From the NCBI GenBank assembly GCA_965115825.1, contig OZ220464.1:310001-374000 (forward strand): a stretch of DNA of 64,000 bases, read 5' to 3'. The first letter of the stretch is position 1. Each line of letters begins with the position of its first letter. Made by a program: the position numbers and the translations under genes. The stretch comes from Bin87 sp965115825. Its GTDB lineage: Bacteria > Chloroflexota > Dehalococcoidia > Lucifugimonadales > UBA3495. Of the stretch, positions 34,366-43,434 are shown piece after piece. Below the pieces are notes generated by a model. It made no database searches, was not told the DNA's origin, and was given only the letters and a program-made list of their open reading frames with translations.

Positions 34366-34640
34366 GGCCCTGCTGCCCTCCCGCTGGAATCCCCTCCAGC
34401 ATAGAAAGCTGCCAGCCCCCAGCGCAAGAAGCTCCCGTCACCCCGGCATATCCCCACAAACCCAGGCAATGATAAGCGCATTATATGCCTGTGTCCCAAA
34501 TCGCTATGGGGTAGGGGCGTGGCAGGTTGCGCACAGGCGTCGCTGTATAGGGTCTCGGGATAGTGGACTTCCCGTTCGCAGCAAGCGCAACAGTACCGTT
34601 CCTGCTCCGGCGGCTCAAAGCGGACATAGCGAAAGCCCAC
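34362..34640 (-). CDS. Possible small Cys-rich protein
   Basis: 92-aa frame with a GTG start at 34640 and a stop that overlaps the next start by TTGA. The first half has a Cys cluster (RYCCACCEREVHYPE) and later a single Cys, which could be a small zinc site. The second half runs through a repeated sequence block also present at 35684-35727, so the real protein may be shorter or this may be a decayed gene. A hairpin lies just upstream of the GTG. I am not confident that it is translated. Confidence 0.35.
   Translation of the reverse strand: MGFRYVRFEPPEQERYCCACCEREVHYPETLYSDACAQPATPLPHSDLGHRHIMRLSLPGFVGICRGDGSFLRWGLAAFYAGGDSSGRAAGP
34437..34479. repeat. Dispersed copy of the nudC gene end
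   Basis: This 43-bp sequence recurs at 35684-35727, and partially at 35730-35750 where it codes for the last residues of nudC (GDMSG). Shared wording runs from GTCACCCCGGCAT to GATAAGCGC. Confidence 0.8.
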
Positions 34641-34658
34641 GGGATTACAATCCCGTGG
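34637..34658 (-). terminator. 10-bp hairpin after the 34682 gene
   Basis: Perfect arms CCACGGGATT and AATCCCGTGG with a 2-nt loop, lying 24-45 nt after the stop of the 250-aa gene on the minus strand. It also overlaps the GTG of the possible Cys-rich frame. Confidence 0.55.
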
Positions 34659-34681
34659 CCTTCGGCTTGTCTGGAATGGGT

Positions 34682-35434
34682 TTATTCTTCGTCCGGGACG
34701 ATCCGGACATTTTGTTCGATGGCCATCTGCTTTGCGGAGTCGCTGGCGGATTTTCCAATAACGGCGGGGACGGCTGGCAATCCGGCGGCCGTTAGGATGT
34801 CGGCCCGTTGGCGGGCTCGTTCAATGTCCTGAGTGTGCAAGGATACGGAGATTTCGGCGGCAGCGTAGATGGTTTCGCCGTTGTCTCTGCGGGCTGCGGA
34901 GAAGATAAGGTCGGTAGATAAGATGTCATCAGCCTGAGATTCAGTGATGGCGCTTTGTTTTTCGGCGCCTTCTATGGTCTCCTGAAGGAGAGGGTCCGTC
35001 GCTGTATTGATATTTTGGAGAATCTTGGGGTTGCGGGTTCCGAGTTTACGGGCAAAGATTCTGATTTTCCGTGCGATTCGTCGTTCGTATTGGTCTCCTT
35101 GCAGGTTGCCGATCTGACTGGCCATTGTTCTTTGCTCGGCTTTGATTTCGGAGATGTCGGCTTTGATTTCGGCGACATCGGTTTCGAGGCGTGCGAAGCC
35201 CTCGGCCATCTCCTGACGGATGGCGGCGCGGTCCGTCTCGGCTCGTGCGAAGCCCTCGTCTACGGTCTGGGCCAGTTTGCTGACCTGCTCAGTCAACTGC
35301 GCAACGAGTTGCGGGAGCTGGCGCTCTTCATCGGTAAGCAACTTGCGGCGCAGACGTTCCCGGACGTCGGGGTATTCGTCAATCACGCGCTCTAGTTCAG
35401 CGATGGTGGGTATGTGCAGGTCGGGGGGCGTCAT
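34682..35434 (-). CDS. Coiled-coil protein with PD-(D/E)xK-like C-terminus
   Basis: 250 aa from the ATG at 35434; the open frame continues to 35734 but the extra residues cross the MITE-like element and are not conserved-looking. MTPPDLHIPTIAELERVID opens a helical region with long heptads (LTEQVSKLAQTVDEGFARAE; DVAEIKADISEIKAEQ). The C-terminal 110 residues have a DDILSTDLIF strand, then ETIYAAAEISVSLHTQD, which reads as the Asp and Glu of a PD-(D/E)xK nuclease-type core. Similar proteins (DUF3782/DUF1626-like) are common in Chloroflexota and cyanobacteria. Codons are G-rich on the coding strand's complement, different from neighbours. Confidence 0.65.
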   Translation of the reverse strand: MTPPDLHIPTIAELERVIDEYPDVRERLRRKLLTDEERQLPQLVAQLTEQVSKLAQTVDEGFARAETDRAAIRQEMAEGFARLETDVAEIKADISEIKAEQRTMASQIGNLQGDQYERRIARKIRIFARKLGTRNPKILQNINTATDPLLQETIEGAEKQSAITESQADDILSTDLIFSAARRDNGETIYAAAEISVSLHTQDIERARQRADILTAAGLPAVPAVIGKSASDSAKQMAIEQNVRIVPDEE

Positions 35435-35502
35435 TTTGGGTTCCTCCAATCGTGCTCTCATTATAGCGCCTGATTTGGCGGCAGTAAAAGCAGGCGCTAG
35501 GA

Positions 35503-35637
35503 TGAGACCCTTGCAAAACGCTCCTTTTCGCCGCTTGCGCCTCAACGGTGTGCAGCGTCCGATGCTCTGCTGTGTAGCAATCATCGGCTTCGACGCGCCC
35601 TGCCCGATGATTGCCACGCCGTTTTGCAAGCGCCTCA
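35503..35637. mobile_element. MITE-like element with IS5-type ends
   Basis: 135 bp bounded by 18-bp inverted repeats with two mismatches: TGAGACCCTTGCAAAACG at 35503-35520 and its reverse complement near 35620-35637. A second perfect 11-bp inverted repeat lies inside (GCAATCATCGG at 35577-35587, CCGATGATTGC at 35604-35614). The end wording GAGACC-TTGCAAAA recalls terminal repeats of IS5-family (IS1031-type) elements. No coding capacity. A target duplication was not clear. Confidence 0.6.
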
Positions 35638-35683
35638 GCCTAATTTGGCGCACAGGTATATCATTCCCAATGATAAGCGCCTG

Positions 35684-35727
35684 GTCACCCCGGCATACTC
35701 CCCACAAACCCAGGCAAAGATAAGCGC
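35684..35727. repeat. Second copy of the nudC-end repeat
   Basis: Matches 34437-34479 and lies directly after the nudC stop, adjacent to the partial copy in the gene (35730-35750). The order suggests the gene end was duplicated outward. Confidence 0.8.
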
Positions 35728-35730
35728 CTG

Positions 35731-36663
35731 TCACCCCGACATATCCCCATTAGCCCAAGCCTTGATGAGATGGTGCGCAATAGCAATCGGCCCCGGCAGC
35801 ATCAGCTGTTCGCTCCGCCCATCCAGAGCTTTAAGAACCTCCGCCCGGCCGAACCACCTGACGTCCGTCATCTCCTCATCGTCCATATTGATGTCGGTAC
35901 TTTCCGCCTCCGCAATGCACCCAATCATCAGCGAAGACGGAAACGGCCACGGCTGCGATGAATGATAGCGCACGTTCCTCACCCGTATCCCAGCCTCTTC
36001 CATCACCTCCCGGGCCACCGCTTCCTCAATAGACTCCCCCTGATCCATAAACCCGGCCAGAGCCGAATAAGTCCGCATCCGCTGCAAACGCCCCCGCGAC
36101 TGACCCAACAGGCAGCGATCGCCAACCGTGTCCGCCACCACGGTAATAACCACCGGGTCCGTGCGCGGAAAATGCTGCGCCCCGCAGACTGGACACTGCC
36201 GCACCTGCCCGCCGCGCCCCTTCCTCGTAGCCGCCCCGCAAACCGAGCAAAAGCCGTGCCGCAGGTTCCAGTCCAGCTGAGAACGCGCCTGCGCCAGTAT
36301 CCCGGTGTCGGGGCCCGACATAGTCTCCCCCGCCGTGCGGCAATCCTCAAATCGCCACCCCGTCGCCTCCACAACCCCCTCGGCTGCCGCCGCGTCTCTA
36401 GACAGGTCAACCGCGAAATGCGCCGCCCCGTCCAGCAGGCCCAGAAATATCCACTCCGCCCCCTCCGGCAGCGCATCCGCCGCCCCGGCCGGCCGCCAGC
36501 CCAATTCCGGCGGCTCATCATCCGTAAGCAGCGCCTTGAGGTTGCGGAAAGGCAGAAATCTGCTGGCCGGATTCACCCATTGCTCGGCAATCCAGCCCTC
36601 ATCCCGCCGTTCCACCTCCCCGCGGTCTAGAGGGTTGTCGGCAAAAATATGTGGCTTTCGCAT
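35731..36663 (-). CDS. nudC: NAD(+) diphosphatase / NAD-RNA decapping Nudix hydrolase
   Basis: 310 aa from the ATG at 36663. NudC cleaves NAD(H) to NMN and AMP and removes NAD caps from RNA. The zinc ribbon is CSVCGAATRKGRGGQVRQCPVC (about residues 152-173). The Nudix box is GFMDQGESIEEAVAREVMEEAGI (about 210-232), fitting GX5EX7REUXEEXGU, and the NudC-specific SQPWPFPSSLM follows. The N-terminal domain (about 1-150) is present. An upstream frame to 36741 has no start support. A dyad TGTGAC-AA-GTCACA (36770-36783) lies near the predicted -35 region. The gene end is part of a dispersed repeat. Confidence 0.92.
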   Translation of the reverse strand: MRKPHIFADNPLDRGEVERRDEGWIAEQWVNPASRFLPFRNLKALLTDDEPPELGWRPAGAADALPEGAEWIFLGLLDGAAHFAVDLSRDAAAAEGVVEATGWRFEDCRTAGETMSGPDTGILAQARSQLDWNLRHGFCSVCGAATRKGRGGQVRQCPVCGAQHFPRTDPVVITVVADTVGDRCLLGQSRGRLQRMRTYSALAGFMDQGESIEEAVAREVMEEAGIRVRNVRYHSSQPWPFPSSLMIGCIAEAESTDINMDDEEMTDVRWFGRAEVLKALDGRSEQLMLPGPIAIAHHLIKAWANGDMSG

Positions 36664-37323
36664 TGGCGCACTCACCCCAATCAATAAGTCGCAAAAACAC
36701 CTTTCATCGCCGGCCGGCTGTCCCAATGATTCGCCGGGCAACAGATGCTTTATAACCTATGCCGGCCAATGTGACAAGTCACACCCATGCCCTGCCGGAT
36801 TCCGACATCGCCAAAGACCTTACAGTTTTATATGCGACAACCCCACATCCAAGCCCGATACAACACTGTCAGCCCATCCCCATATGCCCTGTCTCTCATA
36901 TGGTAAATGGCCCACGTCGGAAAGTTGATGCAACAGCCCCGAAAAATCACGCTGCCAGCGCCCCAATACAACCCGACCGACCCCGCCCCCGGATTCTACA
37001 TCCCCACAGCCCTCCATCAGCGCAGCGCCTCCAGGCGCCTGAACCGGTCGGTCGGAGTCGGCGGCCTGTATATTGACCATGAGCAACCCCTCCGGACGCC
37101 CGGCCCGGTCATCCCCGCTCCGCCCCAACCGCCCGACGCAGCATCGCCAACCCATCGCCGCCGTCTCCTCGCCCTCTTCCGTTCAATCTCCGCTACAATC
37201 TTGCCAGCCCAATCCCCAGTATGGTAAGTTGACCCCCGTCAACACTACGCCGCCATCACACGGCGCACATCCCTACGTCCACCGTCCGGATACGCTGAAT
37301 CAACCCAACAGAGGAGCCTTGTC
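36664..37323. other. 660-bp gene-free region between nudC and the ABC ATPase genes
   Basis: No reading frame here has a start signal and protein-like composition. It holds a possible nudC -10 (TATAAA on the minus strand, 36749-36754) with the 14-bp dyad TGTGACAAGTCACA (36770-36783) across its -35 position. The upstream region of the ABC ATPase operon is also in it. Confidence 0.6.
36770..36783. promoter_or_regulatory. CRP/FNR-type dyad near the nudC promoter
   Basis: TGTGAC-AA-GTCACA has 6-bp arms and a TGTGA-N4-TCACA layout. Spacing is like the FNR box (N4) while the arms read as CRP. On the minus strand it covers the -35 position (17 bp from TATAAA at 36749-36754) of the predicted nudC promoter. 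Confidence 0.4.
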
Positions 37324-38367
37324 GTGGCCCAGCCCCTGCTTGAAGTCAAAAACCTCCAAACCTACTTCTTCACCTACGAAGGCATCGTCAAAGCCGTCGA
37401 CGACGTCACCTACGAAGTCCTGCCCGGCGAAACCCTCGGCCTCGTCGGAGAAAGCGGCTGCGGCAAAAGCGTCAGCGCCCTCTCCCTCATGCGCCTCATC
37501 CCCGACCCTCCCGGCCGCACCGTCGGCGGCGAAGTCCTCTTCGACGGCGAAGACATCCTCAAAGTCGATATGGACGACATGCGCCGCATCCGCGGCGCCA
37601 AAATGGCCATGGTCTTCCAGGAACCCATGACCTCCCTCAACCCCGTCCTCACCCTCGACCGACAACTCACCGAAACCATCCAACTCCACCTCGGCAAATC
37701 CCGCGACGAAGCCCGCCAGGACGCCGTCAACCTCCTCGCCCAGGTCGGCATCCCCGACCCCGAACGCCGCATCCGACAATACCCACACCAATTCAGCGGC
37801 GGCATGCGACAGCGCGTCATGATCGCCATGGCCCTCAGCTGCAACCCCCAACTCATCATCGCCGACGAACCCACCACCGCCCTCGACGTCACCATCCAGG
37901 CCCAAATCCTCGAACTCATGAAATCCCTCACCGACACCCTCGGCGTCGCCCTCATCATCATCACCCACAACCTCGGCGTCGTCGCACGCTACGCCGACCG
38001 CGTCAACGTCATGTACGCCGGCAAAATCATCGAACGCGGCTCAGCCCACGAAATCTACACCAACCCCCGACACCCCTACACCGTCGGCCTCCTCGACTCC
38101 GTCCCCCGCCTCGACCAGCGCCTCATGGACGAAGACGGCAACGCCGCCAAACTCGTCCCCATCGAAGGACAACCCCCCGACCTCGTCAACCTCCCCCAAG
38201 GCTGCTCCTTCCGCGCCCGCTGCCGGTGGGCCATCGACAAATGCGCCGACGAAGCCCCCCCGCTCATGCCCGTCCCCACCGACAGCCCCGAACCCCACGT
38301 CTCCGCTTGCTGGCGCGCCGACGAACTCGGCCGACAGGCCCTCAGCTACGCCATGGGAACCGCATAA
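37324..38367 (+). CDS. dppD: Oligopeptide/dipeptide ABC transporter ATPase (DppD/OppD type)
   Basis: 347 aa with a GTG start. Walker A GESGCGKS (about residues 42-49), Q-loop FQEPMTSLNP, ABC signature FSGGMRQR, Walker B LIIADEPTTALD and switch His IITHN. The C-terminal oligo_HPY region is present (HPYTVGLLDSVPR) with the Cys cluster GCSFRARCRWAIDKCADEAP. This clustered-Cys tail is an iron-sulfur site known in some DppD/OppD ATPases. The partner ATPase follows 57 bp downstream. No permease or binding-protein genes are in the window, so the transporter set is split or elsewhere. Confidence 0.92.
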   Translation: MAQPLLEVKNLQTYFFTYEGIVKAVDDVTYEVLPGETLGLVGESGCGKSVSALSLMRLIPDPPGRTVGGEVLFDGEDILKVDMDDMRRIRGAKMAMVFQEPMTSLNPVLTLDRQLTETIQLHLGKSRDEARQDAVNLLAQVGIPDPERRIRQYPHQFSGGMRQRVMIAMALSCNPQLIIADEPTTALDVTIQAQILELMKSLTDTLGVALIIITHNLGVVARYADRVNVMYAGKIIERGSAHEIYTNPRHPYTVGLLDSVPRLDQRLMDEDGNAAKLVPIEGQPPDLVNLPQGCSFRARCRWAIDKCADEAPPLMPVPTDSPEPHVSACWRADELGRQALSYAMGTA

Positions 38368-38424
38368 GCCCACCGGCCAACCACCACCATCCCCACCATC
38401 AACCTCCCCAGGAGAAGCCCCCCA

Positions 38425-39465
<1,041 letters not shown>

Positions 39466-39524
39466 CCCCCCACCTACCCCCACCGCGCCGCCTCCCCCGC
39501 ACACAACCCCAAAGGAGATACAAT

Positions 39525-40013
39525 ATGCCAAACGGAGGCTCCGACTGCTGCGGAACCTGCTGGTTCAATCGGAAAAACCATGGCCAAGCCTTCTATCGAT
39601 ACGCAGACGACTCCGAACCCGCCCACTGCGAGATTAGAGACGTTCCCATCCCAATCCCCTTTTGGACCTACTGCGCCAACCATCCACGCCGCCAACCCGC
39701 CAAAGACCTGATCCCCATTGGCCCCATCTACCGCGCCAACCTTAACAACTCCTGCCATCCCAGAGAAGTATGGATACCGTCCCCCGACACCGAAGCAATC
39801 CGCCAGCGCCTCCTCCAACTACTGAACGGCTTCCCCGAAAGCACATCCCACGACCAGTACCCTGAATCTCCCGGACTAACAGAATCCATAATCTGGCAGT
39901 TGGGCGAATTCAGAGAACCGCGCGCTCTCCCAATGCTGCAATGGATTGCTGAAAACAGCTCCAACAACCTCCGGGATTTCGCCCTCCGTGCCCTGGAGAG
40001 CATCCAAAGCTAA
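39525..40013 (+). CDS. Cys-rich protein with a HEAT-repeat-like C-terminus
   Basis: 162 aa from ATG 39525 (AAAGGAG 9 nt upstream); a longer frame overlaps dppF and is rejected. The N-terminus MPNGGSDCCGTCWFN with Cys at 8, 9 and 12, later CEIRD and WTYCANHP, looks like a small zinc or Fe-S site. The C-terminal half (ESIIWQLGEFREPRALPMLQWIA, SNNLRDFALRALESIQ) is a pair of HEAT-type helices. Proteins of similar N-terminal wording occur in cyanobacteria and Chloroflexota; function unknown. It heads the region of small membrane proteins but is not itself one. Confidence 0.65.
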   Translation: MPNGGSDCCGTCWFNRKNHGQAFYRYADDSEPAHCEIRDVPIPIPFWTYCANHPRRQPAKDLIPIGPIYRANLNNSCHPREVWIPSPDTEAIRQRLLQLLNGFPESTSHDQYPESPGLTESIIWQLGEFREPRALPMLQWIAENSSNNLRDFALRALESIQS

Positions 40014-40094
40014 AACTGACACTAGCGCCTCCCCCAACTCCGGAAGTTCGGAGCCCCATGCCAAGCCACCAACATAACGGAAGGAGGCCCCGGT

Positions 40095-40289
40095 ATGTAC
40101 GACCGAATTTTCCAAGCTTCGTTGCTAGTCGTCGCCATCGGCGTGATCGTAGCGCTGATAGCGGAGTACCTGATACCCGGAGGCTCAAAGATCCTCCTCC
40201 TCCTTGCCGCCGTAATTACAGGACTCGGCGGCCTGGCCGCCACAGCGTCCGGGATAATCACCATCCTCCCCATCAAAAACATCAAATAA
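40095..40289 (+). CDS. Small two-helix membrane protein, MWDK-family member A
   Basis: 64 aa. Starts MYDRIFQASLL, resembling the MWDKLF start of the following family. Two hydrophobic helices (about 9-28 and 34-54) flank a short polar turn (LIPGGSK). Aaggagg lies 9 nt before the ATG. The closing residues are basic (IKNIK), placing the C-terminus in the cytosol. Not recognised in any named family. Confidence 0.55.
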   Translation: MYDRIFQASLLVVAIGVIVALIAEYLIPGGSKILLLLAAVITGLGGLAATASGIITILPIKNIK

Positions 40290-40463
40290 CGCCAACGGAT
40301 GATACTAGCCCATCTCCTGATAATACCAACCATCCCAAAACAACCCCCCTCATCCCCCGTCCCAGCCCAAATCGGCCACCACCAACCCCCGCTGCGCGCC
40401 CCGACAGCACAATAGCATAACATCATCCCCACTCCAGACGCGCCAACCCGCCGCCAACCCGCT

Positions 40464-40493
40464 TTGACAACCACCGTTCTCCTGATTTACCCT
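40464..40493 (+). promoter_or_regulatory. Promoter of the 40524 gene
   Basis: TTGACA at 40464-40469, an 18-bp spacer and TACCCT at 40488-40493. The same context (CGCTTTGACAACCACC) precedes other members of the cluster at 41145 and, with changes, at 41809. Confidence 0.5.
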
Positions 40494-40523
40494 GGTAATA
40501 TAAACCCAAAAGGAGGCCCAACC

Positions 40524-40751
40524 ATGTGGGACAAGGCCTTTACCGTTTCCTTGACCGCCTACGGCATCAGCAGTGCGCTATTCCTTGCGGGACACTTCCT
40601 CTTGCCTGTTCCGTTTCCAGAGGAATCGCCAATCCCGCAGATGGTCACATTCGTGGGGGCGGCATTGTTGGGCATAGCTGGCCTGTCTATGGGCGTAACG
40701 GGAATCGGAATGCTCATCATGCTCCTGTTCAGGGCAAAAGCGCAGCCCTAG
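40524..40751 (+). CDS. Small two-helix membrane protein, MWDK-family member B
   Basis: 75 aa from the ATG at 40524, preceded by AAAAGGAGG. MWDKAFTVSLTAYGISSALFL then a turn with Pro, Glu and Gln, then a second helix (MVTFVGAALLGIAGLSMGV). It is directly followed, 3 bp after the stop, by member C, so the pair is co-translated. The MWDK start and first-helix wording recur in the genes at 41197 and 41868 and, with a stop in place of Trp, in the two pseudogenes. Confidence 0.6.
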   Translation: MWDKAFTVSLTAYGISSALFLAGHFLLPVPFPEESPIPQMVTFVGAALLGIAGLSMGVTGIGMLIMLLFRAKAQP

Positions 40752-40754
40752 GCA

Positions 40755-40982
40755 ATGATCCCGTGGCGAACCATAGCGCTTGCGCTCATCGCTTCATTGG
40801 CAGTCTCCATCGCCGGCCTGGGGGTAACCTCCGTTCCCATACTGTTGATTTACTTGGTCAACGACATACAAATCGAATTGATCCTCGGCATCGTGGGCGC
40901 AATGGGTACATTAGGCTCCCTGCTGGATCGAGGGTACAAGATGATCCGGCGTTGGTTCTATAACGACCACCAAGAACACTGA
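40755..40982 (+). CDS. Small membrane protein, partner of member B
   Basis: 75 aa with two helices (about 6-28 and 35-58; SLAVSIAGLGV and LILGIVGAMGTLGSLL) and a basic, aromatic tail (RRWFYNDHQEH). It follows member B after 3 bp. A similar tandem partner (42062-42286) follows the gene at 41868, so the family seems to come in two-gene units. Confidence 0.55.
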   Translation: MIPWRTIALALIASLAVSIAGLGVTSVPILLIYLVNDIQIELILGIVGAMGTLGSLLDRGYKMIRRWFYNDHQEH

Positions 40983-41144
40983 CCCGCAAACGACAACCCC
41001 AACCCCATTTACTCCCGCTGCGCAAGGCAGCAGCGGCCCCTTGTCAGTCGCCGCCCGCCGGCGCCGCATCATCTCTGCATTCTCGTCGCCGCCCGTATGT
41101 GCAATAGCATAACGTCATCGCCGCCCCGGACGCGCCAGCCCGCT

Positions 41145-41174
41145 TTGACAACCACCCTTCCCCCGATTTACCAT
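41145..41174 (+). promoter_or_regulatory. Promoter of the 41197 gene
   Basis: TTGACA at 41145-41150, an 18-bp spacer and TACCAT at 41169-41174. The start codon at 41197 is GTG, 22 bp away. Confidence 0.55.
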
Positions 41175-41196
41175 AAACCAAAAATGAGGCCCCGTC

Positions 41197-41400
41197 GTGT
41201 GGGACAAACTTGTCATCGCTTCGATGATTGCATACGCCATCAGCAGCGTAATACCTCTGATTGCGCATCATTTGCTGCCCACACTACCCTCTGCCGAGAT
41301 AGTCGGGGTAGTCCTCCTCCGCATAACTGCCCTTGCCGTCAGAGTATCCGCTTTGGGAGTGTTCCTCACGTTCGTCCGCAAAATCAAATCGCGGCCCTAG
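41197..41400 (+). CDS. Small two-helix membrane protein, MWDK-family member C
   Basis: 67 aa, GTG start behind ATGAGG. MWDKLVIASMIAYAISSVI matches member B. The second helix is AVRVSALGVFLTFVRK. The C-terminal basic residues suggest a cytoplasmic end. No partner gene is found directly after it, unlike members B and D. Confidence 0.55.
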   Translation: MWDKLVIASMIAYAISSVIPLIAHHLLPTLPSAEIVGVVLLRITALAVRVSALGVFLTFVRKIKSRP

Positions 41401-41867
41401 CCCAACGCCCCTGTTGCCGACACTCCCCCATGCAACCCCTGCGGCCAACCCCGTCACAACTACACTCTTGCCCACTATACGGATTACTATGGTCATAACC
41501 CACCCCAACATGGCCAGCCTCCAACAAACCCCTCGCTCTCGCCGGCGCCCCCTGACCCCATCCCCTCGCAGCCAGCCTGATAATCGGAACCATCCAAAAC
41601 CGGCTTGACCCCAACCGGCAAACCAGCCAATAACCCAATCAAAAAAACAACACACCCTCCCCCAACACATCGCCGCCCGCATCAACATCCTGATCTGCGG
41701 CCTCTATTATCTCCCCATGCGCCCGCCGGCTGCCCCGCAACGAGCGCGCCGTCACCATGTGCATTACTCCCAGCCTGCCGGACAAAGAACTTATCCATCG
41801 CCCCGCCTTTGACATCCACCCTCCCTTGCCTTACCCTGATACCCGTAACCGAAAAGGAAGCCCCGCC
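41401..41867. other. 467-bp gap in the small membrane-protein cluster
   Basis: No protein-like frame is seen. It holds a degenerate copy of the promoter region (TTGACA 41809-41814, TACCCT 41832-41837) for the gene at 41868. The rest is C-rich with no recognisable element. Confidence 0.5.
41809..41837 (+). promoter_or_regulatory. Promoter of the 41868 gene
   Basis: TTGACA at 41809-41814, a 17-bp spacer and TACCCT at 41832-41837, with GGAAGC before the ATG. Confidence 0.5.
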
Positions 41868-42065
41868 ATGTGGGATAAGCTCTTCACCGCCTCACTGGTC
41901 ACTTTCGTAATCGGCATCGCTTTGTTCTTGGTGGTGCCGCAAATTGTAGAGCAGCCTCCCCAGATTCTCCTACTGGCCGCCGCCGCCTTCGTCGCACTCG
42001 GCGGGCTTGTAGTAGGCGTTTCCGGGTTTGCGCTACTCCTGACCACCGGCAGGCCCAATTCATGA
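41868..42065 (+). CDS. Small two-helix membrane protein, MWDK-family member D
   Basis: 65 aa. MWDKLFTASLVTFVIGIALFL, then LLAAAAFVALGGLVVGVSGFALLLTT as the second helix. Start at 41868 is favoured by AAAAGGAAG and homology to siblings; the frame runs further upstream to 41757. The stop overlaps the next ATG (ATGA), so it is coupled to the partner gene. Confidence 0.6.
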   Translation: MWDKLFTASLVTFVIGIALFLVVPQIVEQPPQILLLAAAAFVALGGLVVGVSGFALLLTTGRPNS

Positions 42066-42286
42066 ACTTCGGCTCATCCGTAGTCCGAGGCGCGTTGATG
42101 ACGCTGGCAATCGGAATAGCCGGTGGCTCTCCTGCATTCGTAGCCGTATTACTGAGTTGCGAATTGAGCTTTGACCGGCTGGAACCCGCAGCAACGCTCA
42201 TAGGACTCGTTGGCGGCGCAGTAACCATATCAGGCGTGCTAATCCGAATTGGAAAGCCTATTCATAATCACCATATGCTGCAATAA
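42062..42286 (+). CDS. Small membrane protein, partner of member D
   Basis: 74 aa. Two helices (GALMTLAIGIAGGSPAFVAVLL; LIGLVGGAVTISGVLI) with a short loop. The ATG overlaps the stop of member D. It echoes the layout of the 40755 gene behind the 40524 gene. Confidence 0.55.
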   Translation: MNFGSSVVRGALMTLAIGIAGGSPAFVAVLLSCELSFDRLEPAATLIGLVGGAVTISGVLIRIGKPIHNHHMLQ

Positions 42287-42469
42287 ACCGTCGCATACCC
42301 GTACCAATCACACCGAGCACAATCAAATACGTCTCCAAAACAAAACCGCTCCCACCCCCGGCCTCAACCCCAAATCCACCCCCACCAACCCCCGCTGAAC
42401 GCGCCGCCAGTAAAAACAGCATAACATCATCGCCGCTCCGGACACGACAAACCGTCTCCCCATTGCCTT

Positions 42470-42575
42470 TTGACAACCATCGCCCCCATCCCGCAGGTCG
42501 TCACCTTGATGGACGATATACTGTTGGGCATATCCGGTACGTGCATAAGAGTATCCGCGTTAGAAATGCCCCCCT
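42470..42575 (+). pseudogene. Fragment of an MWDK-family gene
   Basis: Encodes only the C-terminal half of the family (PQVVTLMDDILLGISG, matching PQMVTFVGAALLGIAG of member B). The promoter-like TTTTGACAACC and the start codon region are joined straight to it, so the first helix has been deleted. Confidence 0.5.
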
Positions 42576-42657
42576 CTTACCCAAAACCCGGGTGCCCGCA
42601 TAACCCTATGCGACTCCCCCGATTTACCTATCCCCCAAAGCAAAAGGAGCCATTGCC

Positions 42658-42908
42658 ATATAGGATAAAACCCTCATCCTGTCAGTAGCCGCCTATCTCA
42701 TCGGTATGTTACCCTTACCGACGGGCGAGCGCCCGTTGCCCGCATTAAGCCCAGTCACCCTTCCCCGTGGACGGCCCCCTGGATAACGGCGGGCAACGGC
42801 GTAACGATCACCGGTCACCCTCCCCAGTGGACGGCCCCCTCGTAGGCCTCAGTGGTATCACCGCCGTAGCATCCGCCATCATCCTGATACTGGCCTCCAA
42901 CGTTTAGG
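42658..42908 (+). pseudogene. MWDK-family pseudogene, copy 1
   Basis: The start Met and Trp of MWDK read ATA-TAG instead of ATG-TGG. After it the reading frame DKTLILSVAAYLIGMLPLP is that of the family's first helix. The second helix (DGPLVGLSGITAVASAIILILASNV) lies in a different frame, so a frameshift was also acquired. Confidence 0.65.
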
Positions 42909-43004
42909 TATGATGCCCCCCTCCTACCCAAAATCCGGGCGCCCGCATAACCCTATGCGACTCCCCCGATTTACCTATCCCCCAAAGCAAAAGGAGCCAT
43001 TGCC

Positions 43005-43250
43005 ATATAGGATAAAACCCTCATCATGTCAGTAGCCGCCTATCTCATCGGTATGTTACCCTTACCGACAGGCGAGCGCCCGTTGCCCGCATTAAGCCCA
43101 GTCACCCTTCTCCGTGGACGGCCCCCTGGATAACGGCGGGCGATGCCGTAACGATCACCGGTCACCCTCCCCAGTGGACGGCCCCTTCGTAGGCCTCAGT
43201 GGTATCACCGCCGTAGCATCCGCCATCATCCTGATACTGGCGTCCCAACA
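43005..43250 (+). pseudogene. MWDK-family pseudogene, copy 2
   Basis: Copy of the preceding pseudogene with the same ATA-TAG change, 347 bp downstream, which shows that the decay happened before the duplication. Its end diverges from copy 1 at about 43247. Confidence 0.65.
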
Positions 43251-43434
43251 TCGCGCCGCAGCTGAATGCGCTTCGACGCCGACGCCGCGCGGGTAGTCCT
43301 ACCCGCCTCCTCGTCCGGCTCGGCTTCGGTAGTTTCGATGCCGACACCGCGCGGGTAGTCCTACCCCTGATGGCAGTGCTTACCCTCATTCCAACTAATT
43401 GCCGGCCCGACCATACATCGCCTTTTCCCCGAAC

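Larger units (their letters stand above)
42574..43268 (+). repeat. 347-bp direct duplication of a decayed small-protein gene
   Basis: Two head-to-tail copies with an offset of 347 bp (42574-42920 and 42921-43267), differing by a handful of bases. Both include the RBS (AAAAGGAGCC) and the decayed MWDK frame. The second ends in a run related to GACGCCGACGCCGCGCGGG that also repeats about 60 bp further on. Confidence 0.9.

Noticed and set aside
36820..37155. 111-aa minus frame upstream of the ABC ATPase genes
   Set aside because: No SD, Gly/Arg-rich composition and no motif; more likely non-coding.
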